15,027 nt of DNA from an uncultured Eubacterium sp. (GTDB lineage: Bacteria; Bacillota; Clostridia; Eubacteriales; Eubacteriaceae), in contig CACZTE010000010.1 of the NCBI GenBank assembly GCA_902784045.1, positions 1 through 15,027 on the forward strand. Reading direction: 5' to 3'. A program made the translations under genes and the position numbers. Shown piece by piece: positions 5,363-13,133 of the stretch (position 1 is the stretch's first letter; every line of letters starts with the position of its first letter). The notes beneath the pieces are model-generated. The model was given only the letters and a program-made list of their open reading frames with translations. It did not search any database and was not told the origin of the DNA.

Positions 5363-7648
5363 TTAAACGCGATTACGATTGTAATTGATGAGGCAGCCTG
5401 CTTTGACAATGGCTTTTTCGTCATCTGTCATCGGAGCGATATATAAAGAAATTTCTTTAATTTTATCACCTAAGACATAGGCTTTGATGTTTTGCATATC
5501 ACCTTCCATAGCTTTTTTGACATTGGGAATATAAATATAATCGCCAATTTCAAAATCCGGTTCACCTTTCATCTGAAAAGGCAACATTCCCCAGTTAATC
5601 ACGTTGGAACGGTATCGTTTGGTGGCGTATTCTTCAGCGATGTTGGCGAGACCGCCGATAACGCGTTGGCAACTTGCCGCCTGTTCTCTGGCAGAGCCGT
5701 CGCCGGGTTTTTTGCAATAAATCATCGAGCCGATTTCGACAGCTTTGATATCGGCATCGGGATCGATCGATTTGACAATGCCAAAGGCTTTTTTGAGACT
5801 ATCGTCTTGTGAGGCGGGATCATTACCTGCGACACGAGCCTTTTCAAGGACGTCGACAGCTTTGGAACGGCTGACATATTCGGGGTCGCGGCGCGAAAGG
5901 GTAAATTCGGCAAGCCCAAGAGGATTGGAGCGATAGCTTGAGGTTTCTCCCGAAGGAATAAGTTCATCGGTTGTCGTTACGGGATCCATAATGCGTGAGC
6001 AAACTTTCAAAAGAATATTATCTGACAAAGGACTCATTTCGGGCCAGTCTTTGATATTCGGACCGTAAACGAGATCACTTTCAGATTCGGCCTTTTGATA
6101 GCCCTGATAGACGCGTGCGCGGTATGGTTTGTCATCGTAATGATATTCAGGTACAACATAGTCATCAGCAAAAGCTGTTGCAGGTGTGAGAACACCGCCG
6201 GCTCTCGCTGTGGCTGCGATGGATCGGGCATCCATTAAAGCGACGGCGGAAAGTTGACCATTTCCGGGTTTGGATCCTTCACGGTTGGGGAAGTTTCGCG
6301 TTGTGTGCCGTATGGAAAGGGCGTTGTTGGCAGGAGTATCGCCGGCACCGAAGCAAGGTCCGCAGAAAGCGGTTTTGATGGTGGCACCGGCGCTCATAAG
6401 ATCGGCAATGGCGCCTTTTTTCACCAGATCCAAAAAGACCGGTTGTGACGACGGATAGACTGCGAGGGTAAAGTCATCATTGTCCACAAGAGAATTGTTT
6501 AATATGTGAGCCGCTTCCATGATGTTGGAATAGGTTCCGCCGGCGCATCCGGCAATAATGCCCTGCTGAACATGAACTTTGCCATCTATAACTTTGTCCG
6601 TTAATGAGAAATGTACATCTTTACCGCTGATGACTTTTTTCGCGTTGTCTTCGGCAACTTTTAAAATATCAATGGGATCGGCGTTGACTTCGTCAATGAT
6701 ATAGATATTGGAGGGATGAAAAGGAAGGGCGATCATCGGTTTGATTTTGGATAAATCCACATAGATCATGCCATCATAATATGTGACGGGTGCGGGATCA
6801 AGCTGTTTGTAATCATCGCCTCTGCCGTGAGCCTGGAGAAATGCCTTGGTGTCGTCATCGGTGCGCCAGACAGAAGATAGGCAGGTGGTTTCGGTAGTCA
6901 TCACGTCGACGCCGTTTCTGTAGTCGGTTGTCATAGACGAGACACCGGGGCCGACAAATTCCATCACTTTGTTTTTCACATAGCCGTTTTCAAATACTGC
7001 TCCAATAATGGCCAGCGCAATGTCTTGCGGCCCGATGCCGGGCGCGGGGGAGCCGGCGAGATAAACAGCGATGATATCCGGACAGGCTACATCATAAGTA
7101 TCTTTGAGCAACTGTTTGACGAGTTCTCCGCCGCCTTCTCCGATAGCCATGGTGCCGAGAGCTCCATAGCGTGTGTGGCTGTCGGAACCCAAAATCATCT
7201 TTCCGCAACCGGCGAAAGCTTCTCGCATATATTGATGAATGACGGCCATATGCGGCGGAACAAAAATGCCGCCGTATTTACGGGCGGCGGAGAGACCGAA
7301 AACATGGTCGTCTTCATTGATGGTGCCGCCGACGGCGCAAAGGGAATTATGGCAGTTGGTTAGGACATAGGGCAACGGAAATTTTTCCATGCCGGAAGCT
7401 TTAGCGGTTTGAATAATGCCGACAAAAGTAATGTCGTGGGAAGCCATGGCGTCAAATCTAAGTTTTAACGCATCCATGCTTTTCGCCGTGTTATGCGCTT
7501 TTAAAATATTGTAGGCAATTGTGCCTTTGCGTGCTTGCTCTGCGTCGGCATCTGCGCCGGTGAGTTGTTTGACCTGGGCCGCGTCTTTTTTTTCGACGAT
7601 GGTTTTTCCGTCAATCAAATAGACACCATCGTCATATAAATTAATCAT
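5363..7648 (-). CDS. Aconitase-superfamily hydratase (4Fe-4S)
   Basis: A 761-residue protein of the aconitase superfamily, closest in feel to the YbhJ-like 'hydratase' group of about 750-760 residues rather than to citric-cycle AcnA (about 890). The cluster ligands are visible: Cys368 (AGCAGGT), Cys429 and Cys432 (FCGPCFGAGD). So are DSH (156-158), RNFPNREG (451-458) and, in the C-terminal swivel domain, GDGSAREQAA (649-658) and NVINWGMLPF (682-691). By motif alignment, several canonical residues differ: CTNS after the first ligand is CAGG, the paired Ser-Ser-Arg is Ser-Ala-Arg (652-654), and the usual Asp-His is Cys99-His100. It may be an aconitase or a related hydro-lyase; the substrate cannot be fixed. 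ATG 7648 is chosen because AAGGAGG (7664-7658) lies nine bases before it, whereas the longer frame from 7687 has no ribosome site. The gene appears monocistronic. Confidence 0.9.
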   Translation of the reverse strand: MINLYDDGVYLIDGKTIVEKKDAAQVKQLTGADADAEQARKGTIAYNILKAHNTAKSMDALKLRFDAMASHDITFVGIIQTAKASGMEKFPLPYVLTNCHNSLCAVGGTINEDDHVFGLSAARKYGGIFVPPHMAVIHQYMREAFAGCGKMILGSDSHTRYGALGTMAIGEGGGELVKQLLKDTYDVACPDIIAVYLAGSPAPGIGPQDIALAIIGAVFENGYVKNKVMEFVGPGVSSMTTDYRNGVDVMTTETTCLSSVWRTDDDTKAFLQAHGRGDDYKQLDPAPVTYYDGMIYVDLSKIKPMIALPFHPSNIYIIDEVNADPIDILKVAEDNAKKVISGKDVHFSLTDKVIDGKVHVQQGIIAGCAGGTYSNIMEAAHILNNSLVDNDDFTLAVYPSSQPVFLDLVKKGAIADLMSAGATIKTAFCGPCFGAGDTPANNALSIRHTTRNFPNREGSKPGNGQLSAVALMDARSIAATARAGGVLTPATAFADDYVVPEYHYDDKPYRARVYQGYQKAESESDLVYGPNIKDWPEMSPLSDNILLKVCSRIMDPVTTTDELIPSGETSSYRSNPLGLAEFTLSRRDPEYVSRSKAVDVLEKARVAGNDPASQDDSLKKAFGIVKSIDPDADIKAVEIGSMIYCKKPGDGSAREQAASCQRVIGGLANIAEEYATKRYRSNVINWGMLPFQMKGEPDFEIGDYIYIPNVKKAMEGDMQNIKAYVLGDKIKEISLYIAPMTDDEKAIVKAGCLINYNRNRV

Positions 7649-7673
7649 TTTGGGGTTCCTCCTTTTTACAATA

Positions 7674-7688
7674 AATGCGTTGCGCATT
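7674..7688 (-). promoter_or_regulatory. Hairpin in the aconitase-family leader
   Basis: On the minus strand AATGCG, loop CAA, CGCATT forms a 6-base-pair hairpin about ten bases ahead of the ribosome site; the same stretch holds two direct AACGCA copies. It lies between the predicted -10 box and AAGGAGG, so it could be an operator or an mRNA element. No match to a known element was recognised. Confidence 0.35.
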
Positions 7689-7714
7689 GCGTTTCATATC
7701 TGTTTGCTTAGCAT

Positions 7715-7743
7715 ATTATAGCACAAGCTTAAATTTAAATAAA
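7715..7743 (-). promoter_or_regulatory. Predicted extended -10 promoter of the hydratase gene
   Basis: Reading the minus strand, TGCTATAAT (7723-7715) is a perfect extended -10 element; the -35 position, TTTATT (7743-7738, 17-base spacer), is weak. The transcript would start near 7708, giving a leader of about 60 bases. Confidence 0.55.
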
Positions 7744-7750
7744 TTAACTC

Positions 7751-7804
7751 GATTTGAATCAACTAAGCATTTAAGATTTAACTTACAAATAATGGATTTA
7801 AATC
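7751..7804. repeat. Repeated GATTT(A/G)A motifs in the divergent promoter region
   Basis: GATTTGAATC (7751-7760), GATTTAACTT (7775-7784) and the perfect palindrome GATTTAAATC (7795-7804) are spaced 24 and 20 bases apart, upstream of both the hydratase and diguanylate cyclase promoters. They could be binding sites for a regulator, but AT-rich background makes chance similarity possible. The rest of the 303-base intergenic region (7649-7951) holds only the two promoters and the leader hairpin. Confidence 0.3.
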
Positions 7805-7883
7805 AAAAGAATCGATAATTTTCTATATATGATTGCCATATTTGGATAGTATTCAATAAAACAAAAATGACTTTTTTATGTAA

Positions 7884-7912
7884 TTGAAAAGGATAGACAT
7901 TCATGATATAAT
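7884..7912 (+). promoter_or_regulatory. Predicted promoter of the diguanylate cyclase gene
   Basis: TTGAAA (7884-7889), a 17-base spacer and a perfect TATAAT (7907-7912). The transcript would start near 7919, ahead of the ribosome site AGTGAGG (7938-7944) and ATG 7952. Confidence 0.7.
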
Positions 7913-7951
7913 AGTAAAAATTTTATGCATATTCCCAGTGAGGTTTAACAT

Positions 7952-9124
7952 ATGTTTCAACTACCGGCATGGGCAGTCTTTGATGCGTATACAATCATTT
8001 TGTTACTCATGCTTTGTTTTTTTTCATACAAAAAAGACGCTATCAAAACAAATGCAACCAATATTTTTAATGATATGCTGTTGTTAATATTGTTTTTGGT
8101 CGTCATGGATGTACTAACGCATTATTCCATAAGTTATGCGGTCAACACAGAAAGAGGATTACTTATCGCAAAAATCACCAACTATTTGGTGTTTATCCTG
8201 GATCCGGTGATGTTTCTTCTGGCTTTTTTGTATTTGGATCGCTGGATGGTCGGAAAAGAAAAAGAGCGGCGTATTTGGCGTACTTGCATGATTGCCTATA
8301 TCATTTTGCATTTTGTTCTAATTACGGTTTCCGAAATATTCGGTTTGGGATGGTTCTATTATTATCAAGGGTCGGTTTATAACCGCGGCCCGCTATTCAT
8401 GGTTCGCGCGGTTTGCAACATTTTGGTTATTGTCATTACGGAATTGTTTGTTTTGCGGTTTAAGGATTTAATAGATCCTGTTTATCGCACAACGCTTTTG
8501 GTTTTTATGCCTTTTGCGCTTTTTTTCGGTTTGCTTCAAGCACTGTTTTACGGGCTGGCTATTGAATACGGGGGCATGGTGCTGGCAATGCTGATATTGT
8601 ACATCAATATTCAAAACCGCGATTCAAATCATGACTATTTAACAGGTGTGGGAAACCGACGGATTTTGGATGCTGTTCTTCAGGAAAAAATCAAACGTGC
8701 TCAGTCAGGGAAAGCTTCGTTTTCGATGGTTATGATCGATCTGGACCACTTCAAAGAAATCAATGATTTACATGGTCATAAAAAAGGTGATGAAGCGCTG
8801 GAATCTGTGGCTAATTTGCTATTAAGTTCTTTTCGCGAAGATGATTGTATATGCCGATTTGGCGGCGATGAGTTTTTGGTTGTTGCGGATATCGATAATG
8901 AGAAGGATTTGGACAATGTTGTCGATCGATTTAGAAAACGGATAGAGGAATTCAATGAAGATAGCCATTTTCATTTTGATATTGAACTGAGCATCGGTTA
9001 TGCTGTATATAAACCCGATAAAAATCTTTCTTCCGACGAATTTGTCAGTTTTGTTGACAGGCGTATGTACGAGGAAAAAGAAAGACATCATCTGCTAAGA
9101 GCCCAAACAGCCGAAACGGTATAA
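7952..9124 (+). CDS. Membrane diguanylate cyclase with GGDEF domain
   Basis: A 390-residue protein with about seven hydrophobic helices (roughly 10-26, 42-58, 76-96, 111-130, 149-169, 180-202 and 207-220) followed by a GGDEF domain that makes cyclic di-GMP from two GTP. The catalytic domain opens with DYLTGVGNRR (228-237), has the metal-site region MIDLDHFKEIND (261-272) and the intact signature RFGGDEF (302-308). An inhibitory I-site RxxD is present (Arg295-Asp298, five residues before GGDEF), so product feedback is expected. No EAL or HD-GYP domain is attached. The N-terminal helical region resembles no sensor I can name, so its signal is unknown. The gene has its own promoter, diverges from the hydratase gene, and is closed by a strong terminator. 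Confidence 0.93.
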   Translation: MFQLPAWAVFDAYTIILLLMLCFFSYKKDAIKTNATNIFNDMLLLILFLVVMDVLTHYSISYAVNTERGLLIAKITNYLVFILDPVMFLLAFLYLDRWMVGKEKERRIWRTCMIAYIILHFVLITVSEIFGLGWFYYYQGSVYNRGPLFMVRAVCNILVIVITELFVLRFKDLIDPVYRTTLLVFMPFALFFGLLQALFYGLAIEYGGMVLAMLILYINIQNRDSNHDYLTGVGNRRILDAVLQEKIKRAQSGKASFSMVMIDLDHFKEINDLHGHKKGDEALESVANLLLSSFREDDCICRFGGDEFLVVADIDNEKDLDNVVDRFRKRIEEFNEDSHFHFDIELSIGYAVYKPDKNLSSDEFVSFVDRRMYEEKERHHLLRAQTAETV

Positions 9125-9177
9125 CCGTAGGGAAAAAATGCTTTTGATGTTAATCACATTTTTTATATTGAAAAATC

Positions 9178-9213
9178 AAACACCCTGTTTTCAAATTTGA
9201 AAACAGGGTGTTT
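9178..9213. terminator. Bidirectional terminator, perfect 36-base palindrome
   Basis: The 36 bases are perfectly self-complementary, centred at 9195/9196, running from AAACACCCTGTTTTC to its mirror GAAAACAGGGTGTTT, then one more T. This folds to a stem of about 16 base pairs. It lies 53 bases after the diguanylate cyclase stop and 84 bases after the malic enzyme stop on the other strand. A weaker AT-rich repeat, AAAAAATG/CATTTTTT (9133-9164), precedes it. Confidence 0.88.
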
Positions 9214-9297
9214 TGTTAAAACAAAAGGATTAAATTCGATGTTTTTGAGAAATAGAATAAGATAATTTGTTATATGCGCAAAGTGCTTAGTGCGAAT

Positions 9298-10461
9298 TTA
9301 TGACATTTTATCTTTTTTTGCTTCGGCCATCACGGCATCGGCGACAGCGCGCATGGCACGGGGATCAAAGGCATCGGGAATGATATAATCGGGCTTTAAT
9401 TCCTCATCGGAAATAAGAGAAGCTAAGCCTTTAGCCGCGGCCATTTTCATTCCTTCTGTGATTTGCGGTGCGCGGGCATCCAGCGCGCCGCGGAAAATGC
9501 CGGGGAAGACCAATACGTTGTTGATTTGATTCGGAAAGTCCGAACGGCCAGTGCCGATAATGCGTGCGCCAGCGGCTTTTGCCACGTCGGGCATGACTTC
9601 CGGTGTCGGATTGGACAAGGCAAAAATCATTGGGTCATTGTTCATGGAGCGCACCATTTCCTCGTTCACAATATTCGGTGCAGAAACGCCGATAAAAATA
9701 TCAGCTCCGACCAGAGCGTCAGCAAGGCTTCCCGAAAGGCTATCGGGATTGGTGACTTCGGCAATTTCTTTTTTCACGGGATTATTGGCATTTTCTCTGG
9801 TAACGATGCCGCGGGAATCACAGATAGTGACATTATTAAAACCGTAAGCAAGCATGAGCTTGGCAATGGCAATCCCCGCCGAACCGCAACCGCTGATAAC
9901 AACGCGGTTGTCCTCAGGTGTTGTGTTTTTGATGCGCAGACCGCTGATAATCGCTGCGAGAACAACGATGGCTGTGCCGTGCTGATCATCGTGAAAAACT
10001 GGAATACTCAGTTTCTCTTTGAGTTTGGCTTCGATTTCAAAACACCGGGGCGCGGAAATATCTTCCAAGTTAATGCCGCCGAAGGTCGGAGCCAGGCGAG
10101 CAACGGTTTCGACGATTTCGTCAGGATCTTTGGTATCCAGACAGATGGGGAAGGCGTCCACATTACCGAAGGTTTTAAAGAGAATGGCTTTTCCTTCCAT
10201 CACGGGCATGGCTGCTTGGGGACCGATATCTCCAAGACCGAGGACAGCCGTTCCGTCGGTTACCACGGCGACGAGATTGCCTTTGGCGGTATAGCGATAA
10301 GCGTCATCATTGTTTTCCGCGATGGCAAGACAAGGCGCGGCAACACCCGGTGTATAAGCTGTGCTTAAATCATCGCGGGTTTTGACATCCACTTTTGAGA
10401 TGACTTCGATTTTTCCTTGATGATTTTCATGCATGTCAAGACTGGCTTTATTATAATCCAT
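9298..10461 (-). CDS. NAD-dependent malic enzyme, short bacterial type
   Basis: A 387-residue enzyme that oxidatively decarboxylates malate to pyruvate and CO2. The length is that of the short bacterial class without a phosphotransacetylase-like extension. Visible motifs: YTPGVAAPC (36-44) with the catalytic Tyr, VVTDGTAVLGLGDIG (66-80), EGKAILFK (89-96) with the catalytic Lys91, metal-site LEDISAPRCFEIE (132-144), FHDDQHGTA (156-164), the Rossmann SGCGSAGIA (190-198), SNPTPE (283-288) and PNQINNVLVFPG (310-321). Asp215 at the end of the second Rossmann strand suggests NAD rather than NADP. The start has AAGGAG (10480-10475), with a rather long 13-base spacing. It lies 97 bases after the HAD gene on the same strand, with no strong terminator seen, so it may be read from the rib transcript or from its own unproven promoter. 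Confidence 0.95.
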   Translation of the reverse strand: MDYNKASLDMHENHQGKIEVISKVDVKTRDDLSTAYTPGVAAPCLAIAENNDDAYRYTAKGNLVAVVTDGTAVLGLGDIGPQAAMPVMEGKAILFKTFGNVDAFPICLDTKDPDEIVETVARLAPTFGGINLEDISAPRCFEIEAKLKEKLSIPVFHDDQHGTAIVVLAAIISGLRIKNTTPEDNRVVISGCGSAGIAIAKLMLAYGFNNVTICDSRGIVTRENANNPVKKEIAEVTNPDSLSGSLADALVGADIFIGVSAPNIVNEEMVRSMNNDPMIFALSNPTPEVMPDVAKAAGARIIGTGRSDFPNQINNVLVFPGIFRGALDARAPQITEGMKMAAAKGLASLISDEELKPDYIIPDAFDPRAMRAVADAVMAEAKKDKMS

Positions 10462-10558
10462 AGGTTTTGATTATCTCCTTTATTGTGATTGGATCGTATC
10501 TGTTGCATTGAATATTTGTTGAACATGAGACTTGAAATCTTGTGAGTCCGTCAAACCT

Positions 10559-11239
10559 TTATTTTGGTGTGTTTTGATTGAGTGCTTCAATCAGAACAGG
10601 AATTTCTGACGGAGATTTCGCGACGCGAGATGCGTCTTTCCATTCTTTGGCACTGCCGTAACCGTAAGCGCAGGCAATGGTCGGCACATGATGAACGGTT
10701 CCGACTTTTAAATCGGAGTCCCGATCGCCAATCATGACATAGCCTCCGGAATGACGGTTTCGAATTTGTGAGAATATATCTTCTTTCGGAATAAAGTCGA
10801 AGGCTTCGCATGGGTAGTAAGCGCTAAAAAAACGGTCAAGTTTAAAATGTTCGCGGAAGGCTTCAATATACGATACCTTGGAATTGGAGAGTAACGCCAA
10901 AGTATAGCCTTTGTTTTTTAATGCTTCAAGCACATGTTCCACGCTGGGATATAGTTCGGCTTTTCCATGGTGTATACCATCTTCCATTTGATCTCCAACG
11001 GCTTTGATGGCACGGTCTCTGACAGGAACGGGCAGATTTGGCGCGATGATATCCCAAGCTTCAAAGACATTAAGTCCCAAAAATTTGGACAATGTGTCAT
11101 CGTCATAGGTTTTCTCGGGTACATATCCGGCTTTGACAAGCTTGGGATAGACATTGCGGAAGGCCTCGCCGTAGAGATGTTTGGTGTTGTGAAGTGTGCC
11201 GTCCCAGTCAAAGAGGAGCGTATTGATTTTTCGCATCAT
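10559..11239 (-). CDS. HAD-superfamily phosphatase, candidate riboflavin-pathway phosphatase
   Basis: A 226-residue haloacid-dehalogenase-type hydrolase of the phosphoglycolate phosphatase-like (subfamily I) type. Motif I is DWDGTLHNT (11-19) with nucleophile Asp11 and acid Asp13; a helical cap follows (about 20-90); motif II is LLSNSK (116-121); Lys152 fits motif III; motif IV is GDRDSDLK (171-178). It is cytoplasmic, with no signal. The gene starts 18 bases after ribH without a clear ribosome site, suggesting translational coupling. Riboflavin synthesis needs a phosphatase to act on the RibD product before RibH, and in other bacteria this is done by promiscuous HAD enzymes. Its place next to ribH makes it a candidate. 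The alternative is a general phosphoglycolate-like phosphatase. Start may be ATG 11239 or the next codon, ATG 11236. Confidence 0.87.
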   Translation of the reverse strand: MMRKINTLLFDWDGTLHNTKHLYGEAFRNVYPKLVKAGYVPEKTYDDDTLSKFLGLNVFEAWDIIAPNLPVPVRDRAIKAVGDQMEDGIHHGKAELYPSVEHVLEALKNKGYTLALLSNSKVSYIEAFREHFKLDRFFSAYYPCEAFDFIPKEDIFSQIRNRHSGGYVMIGDRDSDLKVGTVHHVPTIACAYGYGSAKEWKDASRVAKSPSEIPVLIEALNQNTPK

Positions 11240-11257
11240 GTAATTAAATGAGAAACG

Positions 11258-11728
11258 TTAAATCTGACCCATGAGGTTGACCATTTCGATGGCGGCAAGG
11301 GCACAGTCGTAGCCTTTATTGCCTGCTTTGGAGCCGGCGCGTTCGATGGCTTGTTCAATGTTTTCCGTTGTGATGACACCGTAAAGAACAGGTTTGCCGG
11401 TTTTGATGCCGACCTGCGCGATGCCTTTGGTGGCTTCATTGCAGACCATTTCGTAATGGGTAGTGGCACCGCGGATGACGGCTCCAACGGCGATGACAGC
11501 GTCATAATCATCGCTTTCGGCCATTTTTTTGACAACGACAGGGAGTTCGAAGGCGCCGGGAACCCAACAGGCCGTAATGTTTTCTTCATCAACCCCGTGA
11601 CGAACAAGACCGTCAACGGCACCGTCCAACAGTTTTCCGACAATGAAACTGTTGAAACGGGAAGCGACAATACCGACACGCATGCCCTTGGGGGCGACAA
11701 CTTTTCCTTCTAATAACTTAATTGACAT
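11258..11728 (-). CDS. ribH: 6,7-dimethyl-8-ribityllumazine synthase
   Basis: A 156-residue enzyme that condenses 5-amino-6-ribitylaminouracil with 3,4-dihydroxy-2-butanone 4-phosphate to form lumazine, the precursor of riboflavin; usually a pentamer or 60-subunit capsid. Visible motifs are SRFN (23-26), VPGAFELP (56-63), GAVIRGATTHYE (82-93) with the catalytic His91, GVIT (117-120), and AIERAGSKAGNKG (127-139). The longer frame from 11788 adds 20 residues not found in the family; ATG 11728 with upstream AAAGGAA (11747-11741) gives the normal length. It lies 103 bases after ribBA in the same direction; that gap has an AT-rich repeat (AATCAA/TTGATT) but no credible terminator. Confidence 0.97.
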   Translation of the reverse strand: MSIKLLEGKVVAPKGMRVGIVASRFNSFIVGKLLDGAVDGLVRHGVDEENITACWVPGAFELPVVVKKMAESDDYDAVIAVGAVIRGATTHYEMVCNEATKGIAQVGIKTGKPVLYGVITTENIEQAIERAGSKAGNKGYDCALAAIEMVNLMGQI

Positions 11729-11831
11729 AATTATGATATTCCTTTCAATAATACTTTTATTTTTGATTAATGTTAAAATATTGAACAATCAATTTGATTA
11801 ACCGGGGATACAGTTAAGCGGTTTCATTAAA

Positions 11832-13040
11832 TCATACATCGATTGATTTAAAGATATGACCCATTTTTTCCATCTTGGTGTGAAGATAATGTTTGTCATA
11901 ATGTCCGGGTTTAATTTCGATGGGCACACGTTCTTTAATTGTGAAATCAAAGCCTTCGAGTCCGTAGATCTTACTCGGATTATTGGTGAGAAGTCTTAAA
12001 GATTTGACGCCGAGATCCTGAAGAATCTGCGCGCCGCTCCAATATTCCCTGAGATCCGGCGCGAAGCCGAGATCAACATTTGCCTCCACCGTGTCACGGC
12101 CCTGTTCCTGAAGTTCATAGGCTTTGAGCTTATTAATCAGGCCGATGCCGCGTCCTTCTTGACGCATATAGAGAATGATGCCACGACCTTCATTTTGGAC
12201 CATTTTCATGGCGGTATGAAGTTGATCGCCGCAATCGCAGCGTTCCGAACCGAAAACATCGCCGGTTAAACATTCGGAATGAACCCGGCAAAGCACATCT
12301 TCACCGTCGCCGATATCGCCGCAGACCAGCGCGACATGATGTTCGCCGTTTATGTCGTTGACATAACCGTAGATATCGAAATTGCCGTAGGCCGTGGGCA
12401 ATTTGGCGACGGCTTCGCGTTTCATGTGCTGTTCATACCTGCGCATATAATCCTGGAGGTCTTTAATGGTGACAAAGACAAGGTTGTGCGCTTTGGCGAA
12501 TTCGAGAAGTTCCGGCGTGCGCATCATCTGTCCGTTGTCGGCCATCATTTCGCAGCATAGTCCGCATTCCTGCAGACCGGCAAGACGGCAGAGATCAACG
12601 GTGGCTTCAGTGTGGCCGTTTCTGACAAGGACGCCGCCGTATCGGGAAACCAAAGGGAAGACGTGACCGGGACGCCTTAAATCCCACGGCTTGGTATCGG
12701 GATCGACACAGGCGCGGCAGGTGTAAGCGCGTTCTTCGGCGGAAATGCCTGTGGTGGTATTCACGTGGTCAATGGATACGGTAAAAGCGGTTTCGTGATT
12801 GTCCGTATTGTTTTTGACCATCGACGGTAATTTGAGGCGATCTGCGATTTCACTTGACATCGGCGTGCAAATGAGCCCTTTTGCGTAAGTTGCCATAAAA
12901 TTGACATTTTCGGTCGTCGCGAATTCAGCGGCGCAAATTAGATCGCCTTCGTTTTCGCGGTCTGGATCGTCGGTGACAAGAATGAGTTTGCCGGCGCGAA
13001 GCGCATCTAGGGCTTCAGGAATTGTATTAAATTTCGGCAT
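11832..13040 (-). CDS. ribBA: Bifunctional DHBP synthase / GTP cyclohydrolase II
   Basis: A 402-residue fusion supplying both precursors of riboflavin. Residues about 1-205 are 3,4-dihydroxy-2-butanone 4-phosphate synthase (RibB): DDPDRENEGDL (24-34), TTTGISAEERA (95-105), RRPGHVFPL (122-130) and NGHTEATVDLCRLAGL (141-156). Residues about 206-402 are GTP cyclohydrolase II (RibA): RVHSECLTGDVFGSERCDCG (252-271) with zinc ligands Cys257, Cys268 and Cys270, RQEGRGIGL (293-301), DLREY (329-333) and LLTNNPSK (350-357). Both halves appear complete, so both activities are expected. The start has AAGGAGG immediately upstream with good spacing. It lies 93 bases after ribE and belongs to the riboswitch-controlled operon. 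Confidence 0.97.
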   Translation of the reverse strand: MPKFNTIPEALDALRAGKLILVTDDPDRENEGDLICAAEFATTENVNFMATYAKGLICTPMSSEIADRLKLPSMVKNNTDNHETAFTVSIDHVNTTTGISAEERAYTCRACVDPDTKPWDLRRPGHVFPLVSRYGGVLVRNGHTEATVDLCRLAGLQECGLCCEMMADNGQMMRTPELLEFAKAHNLVFVTIKDLQDYMRRYEQHMKREAVAKLPTAYGNFDIYGYVNDINGEHHVALVCGDIGDGEDVLCRVHSECLTGDVFGSERCDCGDQLHTAMKMVQNEGRGIILYMRQEGRGIGLINKLKAYELQEQGRDTVEANVDLGFAPDLREYWSGAQILQDLGVKSLRLLTNNPSKIYGLEGFDFTIKERVPIEIKPGHYDKHYLHTKMEKMGHIFKSIDV

Positions 13041-13133
13041 ATTTCCTCCTTTTTTCGTTCATGTTTTCAATGTGTTTTGTTGTTGTAGAGATAATTGGTT
13101 TGCCGACTGTGCTGATTTGAAGAGCAAGCGGGT

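Noticed and set aside
7649..7687. N-terminal extension of the aconitase-family protein (13 residues)
   Set aside because: It covers the AAGGAGG site and leader hairpin; the start at 7648 has ideal spacing.
7884..8087. Plus-strand frame of 67 codons overlapping the start of the diguanylate cyclase gene
   Set aside because: It begins on the -35 box of the promoter and runs in a different frame from the conserved protein.
9463..10368. Open frame of 301 codons on the plus strand opposite the malic enzyme gene
   Set aside because: It lies wholly antisense to a clear enzyme gene, has no ribosome site or recognisable domain, and its composition reflects the codon bias of the other strand.
11729..11788. 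N-terminal extension of RibH by 20 residues
   Set aside because: The added stretch is AT-rich, unlike RibH, and spans the ribosome site for the ATG at 11728.
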